Below, piece after piece: positions 1 to 11,445 of a stretch of DNA of 64,000 nucleotides. Position 1 is the first letter of the stretch. Each line of letters starts with the position of its first letter. The notes under the pieces were generated by a model. It had not been told where the DNA came from. It did no database searches and saw only the letters and a program-made list of their open reading frames with translations. A program made the position numbers and the translations under genes. This DNA comes from Aotearoamyces nothofagi (taxonomy: Eukaryota; Ascomycota; Leotiomycetes; Leotiales; Tympanidaceae), in the NCBI GenBank assembly GCA_015345905.1, contig JADDTR010000016.1, positions 438,631-502,630 of the forward strand, given 5' to 3'.

Positions 1-1748
1 ACAATCGATCGCAGAGGCGCGGAGTGGAGTGTGCTGATCTGATCAGCATATCAGCAAGCAACGATTAGCTGGCCGCTGGAAGAAAGTCGACTCGGCTTAG
101 TGCCCAGCGATAGAGCGGGCGCCGGCTATGAGCGCCTTTGTCGAATGATACAGGAGGAGGAAGGGTGTGTATGTATGTATCTATCATCGGGCACTACTGC
201 TGTTGGATGTGCTGCCAGGGGAGCAGAGAGACTATACAGTGTGCATAGCACTGTATCTACACTACAGTACAATATAGATAGCACAGTACTTGGCATGGCG
301 TCTGGGTGAGCGAGAGTAATGGATACGGCCGGGCCGGCAGGCATACGCAGACGAGTACGCGGGCAGGTACGCAGACACGTACGCAGGACGTGCAGATAAC
401 GGCACTCGCACACTTCTCGTAAATCATTGTAAATCATCTAGGAGGAAGTGGCAGGTTTGGTGTTGAATGCACTGAAGGGAAGGACGGGATTCCGGCCAGG
501 ATCCATTCCGTCCCCTCCATCCATTGCAACAACTACGAGCAGCTTCCGTCCTCTCTCTCCCCTCCGGCTCGCCCGGCCGCCGTTTCTTGACCAAGACAAG
601 ACACCCAGGGCCGTCGCTAACCCGCTGCGAGAGGCAACGGACAAGGCCGCTCTGGCACGGGTATGTATGTATGTATGCATCAGTTATCACAAATTCGCCA
701 TCCTGCATTGCACTGCACCGCCCTTGTTGTGCCGATCAATGGATGCTGGAGGGGAGCGAGGGGAGCGAGGGAGCGAGGGGCGTCAGATAATAAGAAAAGG
801 GCTTATCGCGCTCTCACCCAGATATTCACTACATGTAGAGCAGCTACCCGGCAGCAACAGCAATGCCGCTTCTATCGTGACTCTCCCTGAAACCCGCCCT
901 TTTTTCTCGTTCTGTTCAGCGGATCAAGTGACAGACTCGCCGTCTCTGCCAGTGCACTGCCCGAGAATAGAATCACTGTGCTGTTCTGCTCTGTACGTGC
1001 CGGCACCACTGGGCGGTGGACCGAGACCCGAGAGTGATGGGAAACTCACAATTGCCATCTTCCAGACCGTGCGCCAAACTCTCCGAAAGTCAAAATAGGG
1101 ACGAGACGAGACATTCTGGCCGATGCGCATCTACAGCGACGTGCCCGCGGACAAAGAACCACGGCCACGAGGCCGGCGAGGACGTTCCTAAGCACCATCC
1201 GAGGCAGCGGACGGCCGCCAGCTCTGCTTTTTGCTGCGTCACGACTCCACGACTCCACGGCTCCACGGCTTCACGACTCCCTACGTCAGCGTAGGATTGC
1301 TTCATTGTTGTTGTGCCGTACCCACTTTGCGCTCTCCACTCTTCGCTCTACGTGCTGCCCGGCGTTGAGTGCCAGGCCGGCCCAGGTCCTTTAATTGCCC
1401 CGGCCCTGCCCTCGGATCCGACATAGATACGTGCTTGCTTGCTTGTACACATACCTGCGCAGTCTCTCTGTCGAGGAAGAACATACTCCGCCAAAGAAAC
1501 ACGTCCAGCCACCAGCACACGAGGAAATACAACACGATACATACACCGCCGAACATCAACACCACCGATACACCGATACACCACCGATACACAATCCCGC
1601 CGACGGCAGCACTTGCACTGCCTGCTCCCCCGCCTTGTTCGGAACGTTTCCTGCCGCCGCGGCTCCAGACCGCCCTCGCGCGTCCTCCAAAGTCACACGA
1701 CTTGGCCAGATCCCGCAAGCAGCGCCTCCAGCCACCCCAAAAGCCGAC
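1..1748. other. GC-rich intergenic leader
   Basis: No convincing gene is seen. Several open frames overlap on both strands, but they have low-complexity, shadow-like translations and no recognisable domain. From about 1480 the DNA becomes a series of CACCGATACA-like and CCGATACAC-type short repeats. It then turns CT- and CA-rich toward 1748, which is typical of a fungal 5' UTR. This stretch is therefore probably the promoter and leader of the gene starting at 1749. Confidence 0.5.
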
Positions 1749-3096
1749 ATGATGACGGGCCGCGCCTTCAAGCCAACGTCGCTGTCGCTGCGGCCACGAT
1801 GCCCGGCTCTGGGCAGCAGGAGCTCGTCGGTATCCAGCATCGGCTCCCCAAGATCCCAAGGGCCTGCGACTCCGACCACGCCGACACGCCCACAGTCGAC
1901 GGTGCCCGACTACTTCTCAGCATCGTCAACAGCGCACCAGGTTGGTCGCTATTCCCCAGCGCCAGGTACGCATGCAAGCCGCCCCGGCTCCCCGACTGCC
2001 ACATTCACGTTCCCGAGCAGAGACCCCGAAGATTTGGTGAACACCGTTGACGAAGCAGAAAATATAGTCGCGATCTCTACACAGCCATCCCAGGGGCGCC
2101 CTCTCGACTCTCCTCGAATCGCTCGCTCGAGGCCGATCGCGATTGAACTGCCAGAGAGACGAAGCGGCCCCTGCGACACTCCGCCAGAGCCTCTGTCGGC
2201 AAGAGGAGATCTACGTGGGTTCGTACTGCCCTCGGCCCCAATTTCCCTATCATGTCCATTCCTATGACGCCCAACTCTTGCAATTCCCGGGTGCTAGCAC
2301 CACGCTCATCACGCGCAGATCATGGCCTTGTTTTTATTTCTGGCTAACCATTGTTTACAGAGGCTACTTCCCTCAGCACGAAGACATTCAACGATCTTAC
2401 AAAACACACCCTTTCCATACAGATCACCAAGACGCCGGTGGCCATCTCGGACCCAGTAGTGTCTTGAGCGACAAGTCAGCATCTTCGATGAACATGACAG
2501 AGAACGATTCTCCTGCCTACACACCACAAGGACACAGCGTAACGCAGGCGGTTCCCACAGCGATGCCTGAGAGCTTCCGAGACCCATCGCTGATGGGAAT
2601 GCCTCCCGCTTCGTTATTTTCGCCGTCCTTGTCAGTGCCCATGGGAAAATATCACCCTTCCAATTACAAGAACAAGAACAACAACCTCTCTGTGATGGAC
2701 CAGCTCACATCAGGGGCTACATCTGCACCTACGGCAGCATATGGAGCAGGTGTGCCGTCAGGACCCGAGCGAGCACATCATACCAGGCAAAAGTCCGACA
2801 TTAAGAAGAAGCTACAGCAATACCAGAGAGATATGGTTCATCAGGCTGCCATGGCCGGACGCCTCCACACACCTGGAGACAACCCGGCTTCCCCAAGGCT
2901 ATTACCTCTGGGAAGTCCCGGGCCAGTCACCCCGATGGAGCTAGAGGAGAGCGCGGCAGGATATCTGATGGCCGGTGCGAAAAGTGGAGATGCCGTTCAG
3001 GAGTTGGGGAAGATGATTGAAGCGGAGGAGGAGCGTGCACAATTTGGCGGATCAATTTCACCCGTTGAGCCACTAACGGAAGACATTGGAAACTAA
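1749..3096 (+). CDS. conserved fungal disordered protein, two exons
   Basis: Exons 1749-2218 and 2361-3096 give 401 residues. The donor GTTCGT at 2219 and acceptor CAG at 2360, with CTAAC about 12 bases before it, restore a single frame (joint LRG-GYFPQHED). The protein is rich in Ser, Pro, Thr and Gly and looks disordered. Two conserved-looking islands stand out: YFPQHED just after the intron, and a basic amphipathic piece (DIKKKLQQYQRDMVHQAA) followed by LGSPGPVTPMELE. From memory these islands recur in unnamed proteins of Aspergillus and Neurospora relatives, but I cannot assign a function. The start is the first ATG in frame (MMTG); the second ATG directly after it is equally possible. 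No membrane segment or signal peptide is visible. Confidence 0.7.
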
Positions 3097-4227
3097 CGAG
3101 GATGGACCCTGTCCAAGGTAGATTTTCATCCTACGCCCCCTTTACCAAACGGCTCAACATCAACGGAAATGCATATCGATCGACTGGCTGCCGGCATACT
3201 CTGGCGTTCATTTCACTTCTTGACAGATGCTGAAGGGCTGGATCCCATATCACCTCACTATTAAAGCATAAAGCATGCGCATGCATCCATTTGCTTTTTC
3301 CTTTCCTTTCTTCTAAGAGATCACATTAAATCGCACCGCAGAAAGACCAAGTGCTGGTTCTGCGCGTGTTGGCTTCATGGATGGCGTTTCTTCTTTTTTT
3401 GGCTGTCGCTTGAAGCTGATCAGTACACGGCTTAGCTTCTCTTCTGCCAAGGCTGCGGCCCCGCATCGACGGAGTGGTGGGTGTAGTAGCATCGAGGGAC
3501 AGTGGACATGGTCTCAAGGACCAATTACGATACATGGATAGGAAAGAAGGTCGATGGGAATCAGTTTTAGTGGGTGGGGAAACGTTGCTGTCTCGCGTAC
3601 ATAGCAGATTATAGGAGAATGACGATATTTCTAGACTACAACTCTTAAGAGATATGAAGCTCTTGATCTCTGCGAACTGTCCTCTTTTCTCTTTGCTCAT
3701 TCGACGAGAGCTCTGTTCTGTAGAGAGTCCGACTGCTGCTATTATTATTAAATCAGTCACGACCGTCTTGCTAATTCAAGGGGCTAGGTATCTCTACAGC
3801 CACGCAGCTGGGGTTGGTCGATTGATCGGGCTAACTATCAAGTCACGTTCTCAAGACACGGTTGCGGATTCATATATTTATAAAGGGGACGGGACGGGAC
3901 GGGATGGCTGGGTGGATCAGTGTAATTTTCTTCTTCTTCTTCTTCTTCTTCTTCTTCTTCTTCTTCTTCTTGAATTTTCATCTGCATCTCAGTGCTGCTG
4001 CCTGTGCTTCCCATCCCCGCTCCATCTCTGCTCTATGCGCTCCTGCTCTGGCTGGGGGAAAAAAAAAAGAGTCCCACCTGGATGGGGTGCTCTGTTTGAA
4101 AGTGGAAGAAAAAAAAAACCCCCCTCGAGAGAGAGAGGGGGGGAGAAGCGAAGGAAGGGAAAAAAGGGGGGGAAGACGCGGCGTGGTCTGGCCGGAGGGG
4201 AGGGGGGACTGGCTGGCTGACCATCTT
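3097..4227. other. intergenic stretch with TTC microsatellite
   Basis: This is the 3' flank of the gene ending at 3096. Open frames of up to 188 codons on both strands look spurious because they translate the simple repeats. The stretch holds an uninterrupted (TTC)14 tract at 3928-3971, a GGGAC run near 3890, and purine-rich, GA-rich and poly-A/G tracts from 4050 to 4200. Confidence 0.5.
3928..3971. repeat. (TTC)n microsatellite
   Basis: Fourteen uninterrupted TTC units plus TT. A second, imperfect TTC/TTTC tract lies at about 4450-4492. Both are non-coding. Confidence 0.95.
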
Positions 4228-4377
4228 TCAGAGCCAGCACCTGGCGCAGAAGTCGGAGATGACCTCCTCCCGCGTCGTCTCCCTGCAGAAGCGCGTGCCG
4301 CGGCGCGCGCAGCGGATCACGGGGAGGTAGACGACGTGCCCGCAGAACGAGAAGTACCTCGACCTGTACTCGCACAT
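4228..4377 (-). CDS. 49-residue Cys-rich protein with CGH motif
   Basis: A short minus-strand ORF, ATG at 4377-4375 and TGA at 4230-4228, encodes 49 residues. Six cysteines lie at 2, 12, 23, 31, 44 and 47. The order is MCEY..., then FCGH at 11-14, a hydrophobic VVYLPVIRC piece, RRGTRFC, and a closing CARCWL. The aromatic run before CGH followed by spaced cysteines recalls small fungal proteins with a Y-x(n)-CGH...C...C layout that probably bind zinc; this is recollection of a pattern, not a database match. There is no signal peptide. The surrounding sequence is simple repeat, whereas this segment has balanced codons and a clean Cys/His pattern. The frame stays open upstream of the ATG, so a spliced upstream exon cannot be excluded. 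It is transcribed divergently from the gene at 5237. Confidence 0.5.
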   Translation of the reverse strand: MCEYRSRYFSFCGHVVYLPVIRCARRGTRFCRETTREEVISDFCARCWL

Positions 4378-5236
4378 CTCGGCTGCGTGTCGGGGCGGGG
4401 GTCCGGTCCGGTCCGGTCCGGCCTGGCCTTGCGAGATGGGTGCTTGGCTTTTTTCTTCTTCTTCTTTCTTCTTCTTCTTCTTCTTTCTCTTTCTGGTCTC
4501 GGTCTGGGCTTTTCTGGCAGCGCTGCGGTGTGGTTGCGGTGTGGTTGCGGTTGCGGATTCTGGGGTTGTCCGAGAGGAGATGGATGAGGGGGGGGTTTAT
4601 ATACTATATTCTTTGTGAGAAAGGGGGTGCTGGCTATGGGGGTTGTGCCTCACCTCTGTGCGGGATGGGATGTACGTACTGTAACGGATTGATGCTGTGC
4701 AGATATGAGTGCTTGTTCAGCGACGGGGCGCGGGACGTGCGTGGGCACGATCCTGTCTGTATGCCGCCGCAGAGACGTCTCAGAAAGGCAGACACGAGCT
4801 CGTTGTTGCTGTACTAATAATGGGCTTGTTCGTGTGTTGAAGGCCATTGTCTCTGGCATTGTGGACGGGAACATGCGCTGGCTGATCCTGCTTTGTTCGA
4901 GCTGTTCCGTGACAAAGAAGAGGGTTCCATAAGGGGCAGGCACGGCCTCGAAGACCCGAACGGACCCCTGGACCCAGTGTTCACATCTTCCGAACAAAGA
5001 AATTTCTTCCTCTCCTGTATTTATAGCCGCTCGAGTTCTCGTTTATGCAAAAAAAAAAAAAAGAGAAGAAACTAGATATACGACTCGGTCGGACACCAGA
5101 GAGGGTATACTAATATCAGTGGAGCACCACATACAAAGAAAAATCACTGCCTGATATAAGAACCAAGAGATCTTCACATCTAGAACTCCTTACAGAGAGC
5201 TGGACAGAGCTGACATTTCAACAGGCTCGACTGGAG
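4378..5236. promoter_or_regulatory. shared intergenic region of a divergent gene pair
   Basis: This 859-bp region lies between the 49-residue gene on the minus strand and the gene at 5237 on the plus strand. It contains a TTC/TTTC-rich pyrimidine tract (4450-4492), a G-run and TATA-like GTTTATATACTATATT near 4597, and an A-run at 5049. Open frames here are short and repeat-derived. It is inferred to carry both promoters; no specific operator is recognised. Confidence 0.4.
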
Positions 5237-6223
5237 ATGTCTTCTTCAGACGGTTACACCCGCTATGCCGGCGAAGACCCCGATGGGAACTTCACCTACC
5301 AGCGTCGCGGTTCTCCTGCTCCAGCATCCCGCAGCACCAGCTACGGCTTCCGTGGCGAGGAGCCGCCGCCAGGAGGTCCAGAGTTCGGATCACCCCCTCG
5401 TCGCGGCGCGGCGGGCTACGCCCCTGACGACGGGCCCCGGCCACCTTCCCCACGCGGAGCACGGCCACCTGACGACGGCCCGCGACCAAGACGCCCCTCG
5501 TCGCCCGGACACGTCACGGTCTACTACGCCCTCTGCGCCGTCTGCGGCAGGTCGTCGTGCGTGCACCCGCACCGCTGGTTCACGTACGAAGGATTCGTCA
5601 AGCACCTCGTCCGCGGCGGCCAGAGCTTGCCGTCGGCGATCCGCAGCGCCGACGACTACTTCGACTCGGCCGAGAGCATGCTGGGCTACGGCCGGTGCGC
5701 CAGGTGCGCGGCGCCGGACTGCACGCAGAGCCACCGCTTCTGGACCCGGGAGGGCTTCGTGCGCTTCGCCGTCGAGGTCTACGGCCCCCACCGCGTCGCC
5801 AGCGCCCTGGCGACAGCCGAGCGCGAATTCGGCCAGCAGCCGCCCGCGGGCGGAGGGAGGAGAGAGAGCCAGCGCGGACGGGAGCCGGAGCGGCGCTTTG
5901 GGAGCGACTCGTTCGACGAGAGGAGCGGCCGCCGCGAGGCCGGCGACGACGAGCGCGACGGCACCCCCTCCCGAGCAGACCGATACCGCCAAGAGCAGAG
6001 CCGGCAGCACGCCGCTTTCCTGCGCGAGCTGGCATCGAGGTACGGAGAGCCACGACAACAGGACCGGTCCCAGCGTCACGCCGACAGCAGCGAGCGCTAC
6101 GCGGCCTCTCCCCGCGCAGCTCGATACACGGCCGAAGACGACGCGCGATATGCGGCTGCCCTCAGAGCGCGGCTGTCGAGGCATGACGACCGCAACTCTC
6201 GATCTTATAATCCTTATTACTGA
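5237..6223 (+). CDS. protein with duplicated C-x2-C-x4-C-x3-H module
   Basis: A single exon encodes 328 residues. The first 95 are Pro/Gly/Arg-rich and disordered. Two copies of one module follow. Cysteines 100, 103, 108 and His112 are followed by RWFTYEGFVKHLV; cysteines 154, 157, 162 and His166 are followed by RFWTREGFVRFAV. The spacing C-x2-C-x4-C-x3-H is identical in both, the downstream HRxxTxEGFVxxxV is shared, and the period is 54 residues. This strongly suggests a duplicated metal-binding, probably zinc, fold. The C-terminal half is charged (Arg, Asp, Glu, Gln) with repeated RYA/RYT/HAA pieces and ends NPYY. I know no named family with this module. There is no signal peptide or membrane segment. 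Codons are strongly GC-biased compared with genes to the right. Confidence 0.75.
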   Translation: MSSSDGYTRYAGEDPDGNFTYQRRGSPAPASRSTSYGFRGEEPPPGGPEFGSPPRRGAAGYAPDDGPRPPSPRGARPPDDGPRPRRPSSPGHVTVYYALCAVCGRSSCVHPHRWFTYEGFVKHLVRGGQSLPSAIRSADDYFDSAESMLGYGRCARCAAPDCTQSHRFWTREGFVRFAVEVYGPHRVASALATAEREFGQQPPAGGGRRESQRGREPERRFGSDSFDERSGRREAGDDERDGTPSRADRYRQEQSRQHAAFLRELASRYGEPRQQDRSQRHADSSERYAASPRAARYTAEDDARYAAALRARLSRHDDRNSRSYNPYY

Positions 6224-6911
6224 GAGAGTAGGCTTGCGTTTGCGTTGGACTTGGCCTTGGACCTGGGTATCGATAGGAGGATTGCGGCGTCGCGACGAGA
6301 GAGGATGCTGCGACGACGAGGATGAGTGGTATGTGAGTGATGTGCATTGATGCTTTCGTCAGAGAATAGTCTTCAAGGTATAGTGATTGCGAATATCAGT
6401 TTTACAATACCCACAGGAGGGCGAGGTGGGGCTAGGTTTGACCTAGCATATCGATAGTGAATTCCATGTTGTTTAACCCAATGCCTGCTCTGCTGTTGCA
6501 CTTGTGACTTGTGTTGAAGGAGAAGATTGCAGTACATTTTAGCTTATAGGATATATCTGGTCTTGTATTCACTACTGCCGTGATCTAGTAATCACTTGAA
6601 CTTGCATGTATGCGTGGTGACAATGTCTGTCTTAATTTTCCTAGATATACTCGCACTAATGCTGAGGGCGAGCCTATATCCTAAGCACATAAACGCCATA
6701 ATACGGGATGGGTATCTTTTGTATGTAGCAGAATCCCATGAACATCCAGAACTATTTCCCAGAACACCCCACCCACCCATGCTAGGATAATGTGCTGTGA
6801 TGTATGCGTAAATATATTCGTTAATTCGTCGTATCTCCATATGCCCAAATAATCCACATAACGAGGGCCTGGTGTGTTTATAAGATGGTCTCAACCAAGA
6901 AGTTGAATGAC
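6224..6911. other. intergenic stretch between convergent genes
   Basis: The 3' ends of the genes at 5237-6223 (plus) and 6912-11445 (minus) converge here. The sequence is AT-richer than the flanking coding DNA. I see no supported gene or repeat. Confidence 0.5.
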
Positions 6912-7713
6912 CTAAAGAGATGGTGAAGGTGATAGGGAGATAGCAGGTACAGGATATACCGGACGAGCAATTGTGGCACGCTCGCCACCTCCAATACTGC
7001 CAATACCACCACCACCAAAAAGGTAGATTAGTTCCTCTCTGCCTAGTCGACCGAGTCCCTGGCTTGCCTTCTCATCAAGAGCAGCGTCCACAAGTTTCCG
7101 CTTTCTATTCTGCAGATCAATAATCCTGTCCTCTACAGTTTTCTCCACTAGAATTCGGTGGACCTTTACAGGGTTTTGTTGTCCGATTCGGTGGGCTCGA
7201 TCAACAGCTTGCATTTCGATAAAGGGATTCCAAAAGGGATCAAGTATGATGACCTGTGAAGCAGCGACAAGATTCAATCCTGCATTGCCAGCCTTGAGAG
7301 AAACAAGCATAACTTTGCAACGAGGGTCGTCGGTGAAAGAAACAATAGCATCGTTTCGTGCGTCGGCCGACATACTCCCATCGTATCTTTCATAACTCCA
7401 CTTCTCCTTCCGAATTGGAATCTCGACAAGATCCAGAAGAGTGGTGAATTGGCTGAAGATGATTGTCTTCACGTTTGGCTCAGTATCTCGAAGGATGTCC
7501 ATGCACTTTTCGGTCTTTGCAGAGGGGATCCAGTTCTTTCTGAGATAACGCATATAGCGACGCCGACCTTCGGCATTCCTTGATGCCTCTTTCTTCAAGA
7601 TTCCCAGTGACATGTGCTTAACTTCCGGCTCTTTTGCTTTTGCTTTGCGCTTTCCCTTCGCTAGTCGCTTAGATTTCTTATTCTTTTGCTTTTTTGGGAT
7701 AACCGGAATATAT

Positions 7714-7757
<44 letters not shown>

Positions 7758-10700
7758 TTTCAGACTTTCCTTTTCCTTCCCCTTTCCCTTAACATCAGAG
7801 ACATCGGGTTTAATATTGTCCTCCTCTTTCTTGACACTCTTTAAATCACCAAAGAATGCCCTTATTCCTTCCTCCTTTTTCACTTCTCTTTTTACATCCA
7901 GGTTGTCATCATCATCATCGTTATCTTCCTCATTTGATGATTCGTGGTCATCAGGCACAATAAAATCTCTTATATCCTCTGGGAATTCCGAATCGTCACT
8001 ACTAATATCACTATCGCTATCTGAAGAGTCCTGATGAATGCTTTCCCCATCATCTTCACTCTGAGTGGCTTCGTCGGCTGCATCAACTGCGTTGGGCATG
8101 TGCACATGCTTGAAAGTGTCGTAGTCGATGATTTTCTTGATGTCCACGGCGCCACGACAGGTAGGGCATTTCGCGGAAGGTGATTCTTCGCCATTTGCGA
8201 TCCCTTGTTCAAAATTTCCGGAAATTTTAACCAAGCATTCAGAACAAGTATCGTGACCGCAGGGAACGACGATTCTGGGATTTGGTACCGGATCATAGCA
8301 CACGGGACATTCGAAAGGTACTGTTGCAGCAAGAATCCTACCTACGACATCCGGCAGTAGACTCTTTGCGAGAGCTATCATTTCGTCGGCAGTCGCTTCT
8401 GTGGGAGCCTCCTCGAAATCCATGATCAGGTGAGGATGACATGCAGCCTGGCGCAGCCGTAGAAGTAATACTAAAATGTTCGAGTAGTTCTTTCCAATGG
8501 TTCCAGCTTTCCTGCTCAGAGTTAGCTATTGATTCTACCGATAATACGAATGGTTACTTACAAGTACTTATTGAACTGCAGTTGAGTCTTGGATTCTAAG
8601 GAAGTGTAATACAATTGTTCATCTTCATTGAAAACGGCGTGCACGACCTCCTCAGTCTTCTCAGGGAGCGTTAGTATTGGCTTTCCGTCGATTTTAGATT
8701 GCTTTGTACGGCGGAGGAGGATGGCCTTAAGCACAGCTTGGAGCTTTCTCATAGCCTGACCTCTAGTGCGATCGCTCTGGGTGCCCTTAGACAGGCAAGA
8801 GAATTCCTATTATTTCAGTATTGAACATCCCCTCAAAAAATTCTTGGAGACTTACGGCGGTGAAACTACTGTATTCATTGTAAGGCCTGATCCTCAGGAA
8901 GTGTATCAAAGAGTAAAGCTCGTGGACGCCATTCATCATAGGAGTTCCCGTGAGACAGAATCTAGTTAGAGACTGCAGGTATGAAGCACCTAGGGCAGCC
9001 TTCGTATTCTTGTTCTTTATGCACTGCGCTTCATCGAGAATGACGCGGTAGAATTTACTCCTTCGCCCCAAGAAAGGAAGCCTTGATTGAAGAGGCATCT
9101 GGTCAAAGTTGGGGTTCGCTGCCACCTTTTCATCCAGTATGCACTTTCTCTTATATTCGGCCGCAAGAGTGCCATAGGTTGTTAAGACAATGTCGTATGT
9201 TCGGAGAGTATCCCAAGAAGCCTTCTTTCCTGAGTGATACAAGAAGGTGCTCAGTCGGTGACTGGCCTTTATCTTCGTACGAATCTCTCGTTCCCACTGA
9301 CGGACCAATGCAACAGGTCCAACAATAAGGGTAGTCTATATACCTGATTAGAACTCTATTGTTATTGTAGACTCTGAATTTCACATACCTTTCGTGCATT
9401 ATCGGTTGACGGCCGTGAAAGAATCAAGGCGAGCGCGCTGATAGTCTTACCGAGGCCCATGTCATCAGCTAGTATTCCTCCTTTGTTTGTACCCTCCTCC
9501 ATTGACCGAAGCCATGTTAGCGCTAGCTTTTGGTGCTCGTAGAGTGGATACTTCAGCCCATCAGGTGTACCCTCTCTATCCTCTTTCGGGATCTCCATAT
9601 CAGGTCGAATGTTCTCTAGAAGCTCTTTAATCTCCTGCTGAGTCTTGCGCGGATCGTTAACATAGTCACGGAGATCCATGGCCATACGATGATCTAGTGG
9701 ACCACCGTACTGATCTATTATGGAGTTGAAATCATACATGCTAGTGCTATTTATGATCTGAGCAAGAGAATCATGATTTGATAGACTTCCAGGGGTTGAT
9801 GGACCTGCTGCGCCTGGGAAACTACCCAAGGGGCGGGAATATATGTGGCTTCCGCCGAATTGAGGCAATAGGTAGTTCTGGGCTGAGTATTGGTTATGTT
9901 GCCTATGATCTAGCTGGAACTTCATCTGCTGTGTCTGGGGGAGAGTTATACCGCCTGGTAGACCATGACCTGTGCGTAGATTTTGATGTAGAAAATTTGG
10001 ATTATACATGTTGGTCTCCTGTGAACGTCGTAATAATTCACTTTCGCCCGCATGTCCCGCGGCTCGCGAGTATGAGAGGTCAGAGTGGGTTCCGAACCTA
10101 GGATTTGTGCTGCTAGTCGTGTGTATGTGCATAGCGCCAGGCGCAGTGCTCTGAGGCCGAGCAAATTGATTAACCCCGACAGCCGTTGTACTTGGGGCAT
10201 GTAAGAAAGATGTAGAATGATTCTGGCGGCCGTTGTCATGAAATGCTGCTGAAGAAATGATCTCAACATCCGAGTCGCTTTCGTAGTCTTGAAATGTTCT
10301 AGGCATCGTTGGGCGACCCAGCATATTGAGATCAGCTTTGATGGAGGACATGCCTTGTTTTGAGTCAACTGTAGGAAATTGATTTGTGACCGACTTCTGC
10401 GTAGTTTCAGCATACAGCGACGGGGACGCAGAGAATGTGCGTGAAGTAGATTGCTGGCTGCGTCGGCCAAGTAATCGGTCAAAAGCAGATGGACCATGCG
10501 ATATTGTTGCAGAGGAAGACTGGCTGCTGCTAATTTCATTTTGTAGCTGCCGTGCCATCATTGCATCATCTCGCTCCCGATTCGCCCGTTCCTCTGCCTG
10601 TTTCTGGAGTTGGTAATTGTGTTCTATCTCTTTTGCAATGGTCTCATCATCCCTAGACAATCAATAAGTCAGCCAATGAAGTTTGTTGAAAGACGGATAG

Positions 10701-11445
10701 TTGGGTGGCCGGCAGATGTGGGCAAGCACAGTGAGGCCAAAGAGTCCATAATATAGCACAGGATAGTCATACCCTGAAGAAGTTGATGGCGTCGTTGACC
10801 GAGTAATGTTCTGACTTGGTGAAGTACGTCTAGATTTGTTCTCAGGGTTTGCAGAAAGGCCAAAGCCCAGGTGCTCGCCATGTGACCGCTTTCGTGTAGG
10901 CAGTATCTGCTGAGGTGTATTCAGAAAAGATCTGTGAGGCCCAGCTGAATTGGTAGAATTTGGAGTTGAGCTGGTGGAAGAAGGAGTGGCATTGCCGGAC
11001 AGCGTTCGAGCTAGAAATAGTCTTTATCAGAAAAAAAAAAGTTCGTGATAGAGCATCGTATACAGCTTATGAAACGGTGAAATAACAGAGGTATCAAGAA
11101 CAACATACCTGAGCTTGGAATGAGCGGCCCGAACGGATCATCATTGAACGAAGAAGCACTGCCATCTTGATCAGCCGATCTGTTCATGCTGGCCGAGTTC
11201 GTCAGAGGTGTCGCCTGAATCCGTGAAGACGAGGGCACGGCTGACTTTTGGCGTGAGTTGTCTCTCAATCTACGAAGTTGATGCTCAAGGCTCCGGATTT
11301 CTGCCAACACCTCAGCCTCGGCTTGAGCGCGACCCTGAACTGTATCGTCGATGGAAGAGAGAAGGGCTCTCTGGAATGAAAGCTCTTCTGCAATTTCTGC
11401 GGGCGAAGTATAGGCTTCAAGTGACACGTCCATTGGGGACGCCAT
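6912..11445 (-). CDS. SNF2-family translocase with RING finger, Uls1/Rrp-like
   Basis: Six minus-strand exons (11445-11109, 11010-10773, 10652-9389, 9335-8856, 8785-8562, 8511-6912) give 1,380 residues with every splice in frame. The N-terminus is a short coiled coil (SLEHQLRRL) in a disordered region. Near residues 321-324 an acidic DSDVEII resembles a SUMO-interacting motif. The SNF2 ATPase has motif I DDMGLGKT (about 588-595), motif II DEAQ (714-717) and TGTPMMN. A C3HC4 RING with cysteines 916, 919, 932, His934, 937, 940, 963 and 966 sits between the two helicase lobes. An acidic Asp/Glu and Lys linker follows, then the helicase-C lobe with QAVDRAHRIGQ (about 1170-1340). This layout matches S. 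cerevisiae Uls1 and S. pombe Rrp1/Rrp2, SUMO-targeted chromatin translocases with E3 activity in genome maintenance. A Rad16/Rad5-like role is less likely because there is no HIRAN domain. Confidence 0.92.
7712..7757. repeat. coding GAGGAC-type hexanucleotide repeat
   Basis: About seven GTCCTC units (plus strand) encode the alternating Asp/Glu run in the linker between the RING and the helicase-C lobe of the Uls1-like protein. The frame is kept because the unit is six bases long. Confidence 0.85.

Noticed and set aside
448-1098. A 216-codon plus-strand frame
   Set aside because: Composition is shadow-like, there is no domain, equally long frames occur on the other strand, and the region is GC-rich non-coding.
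3326-3760. A 144-codon minus-strand frame behind the gene at 1749
   Set aside because: No conserved pattern, and it lies in an AT-rich 3' flank. It looks fortuitous.
5390-6186. Long frames antisense to the duplicated-module gene
   Set aside because: High GC depletes stops in every frame. Only the sense frame shows the duplicated Cys/His module.
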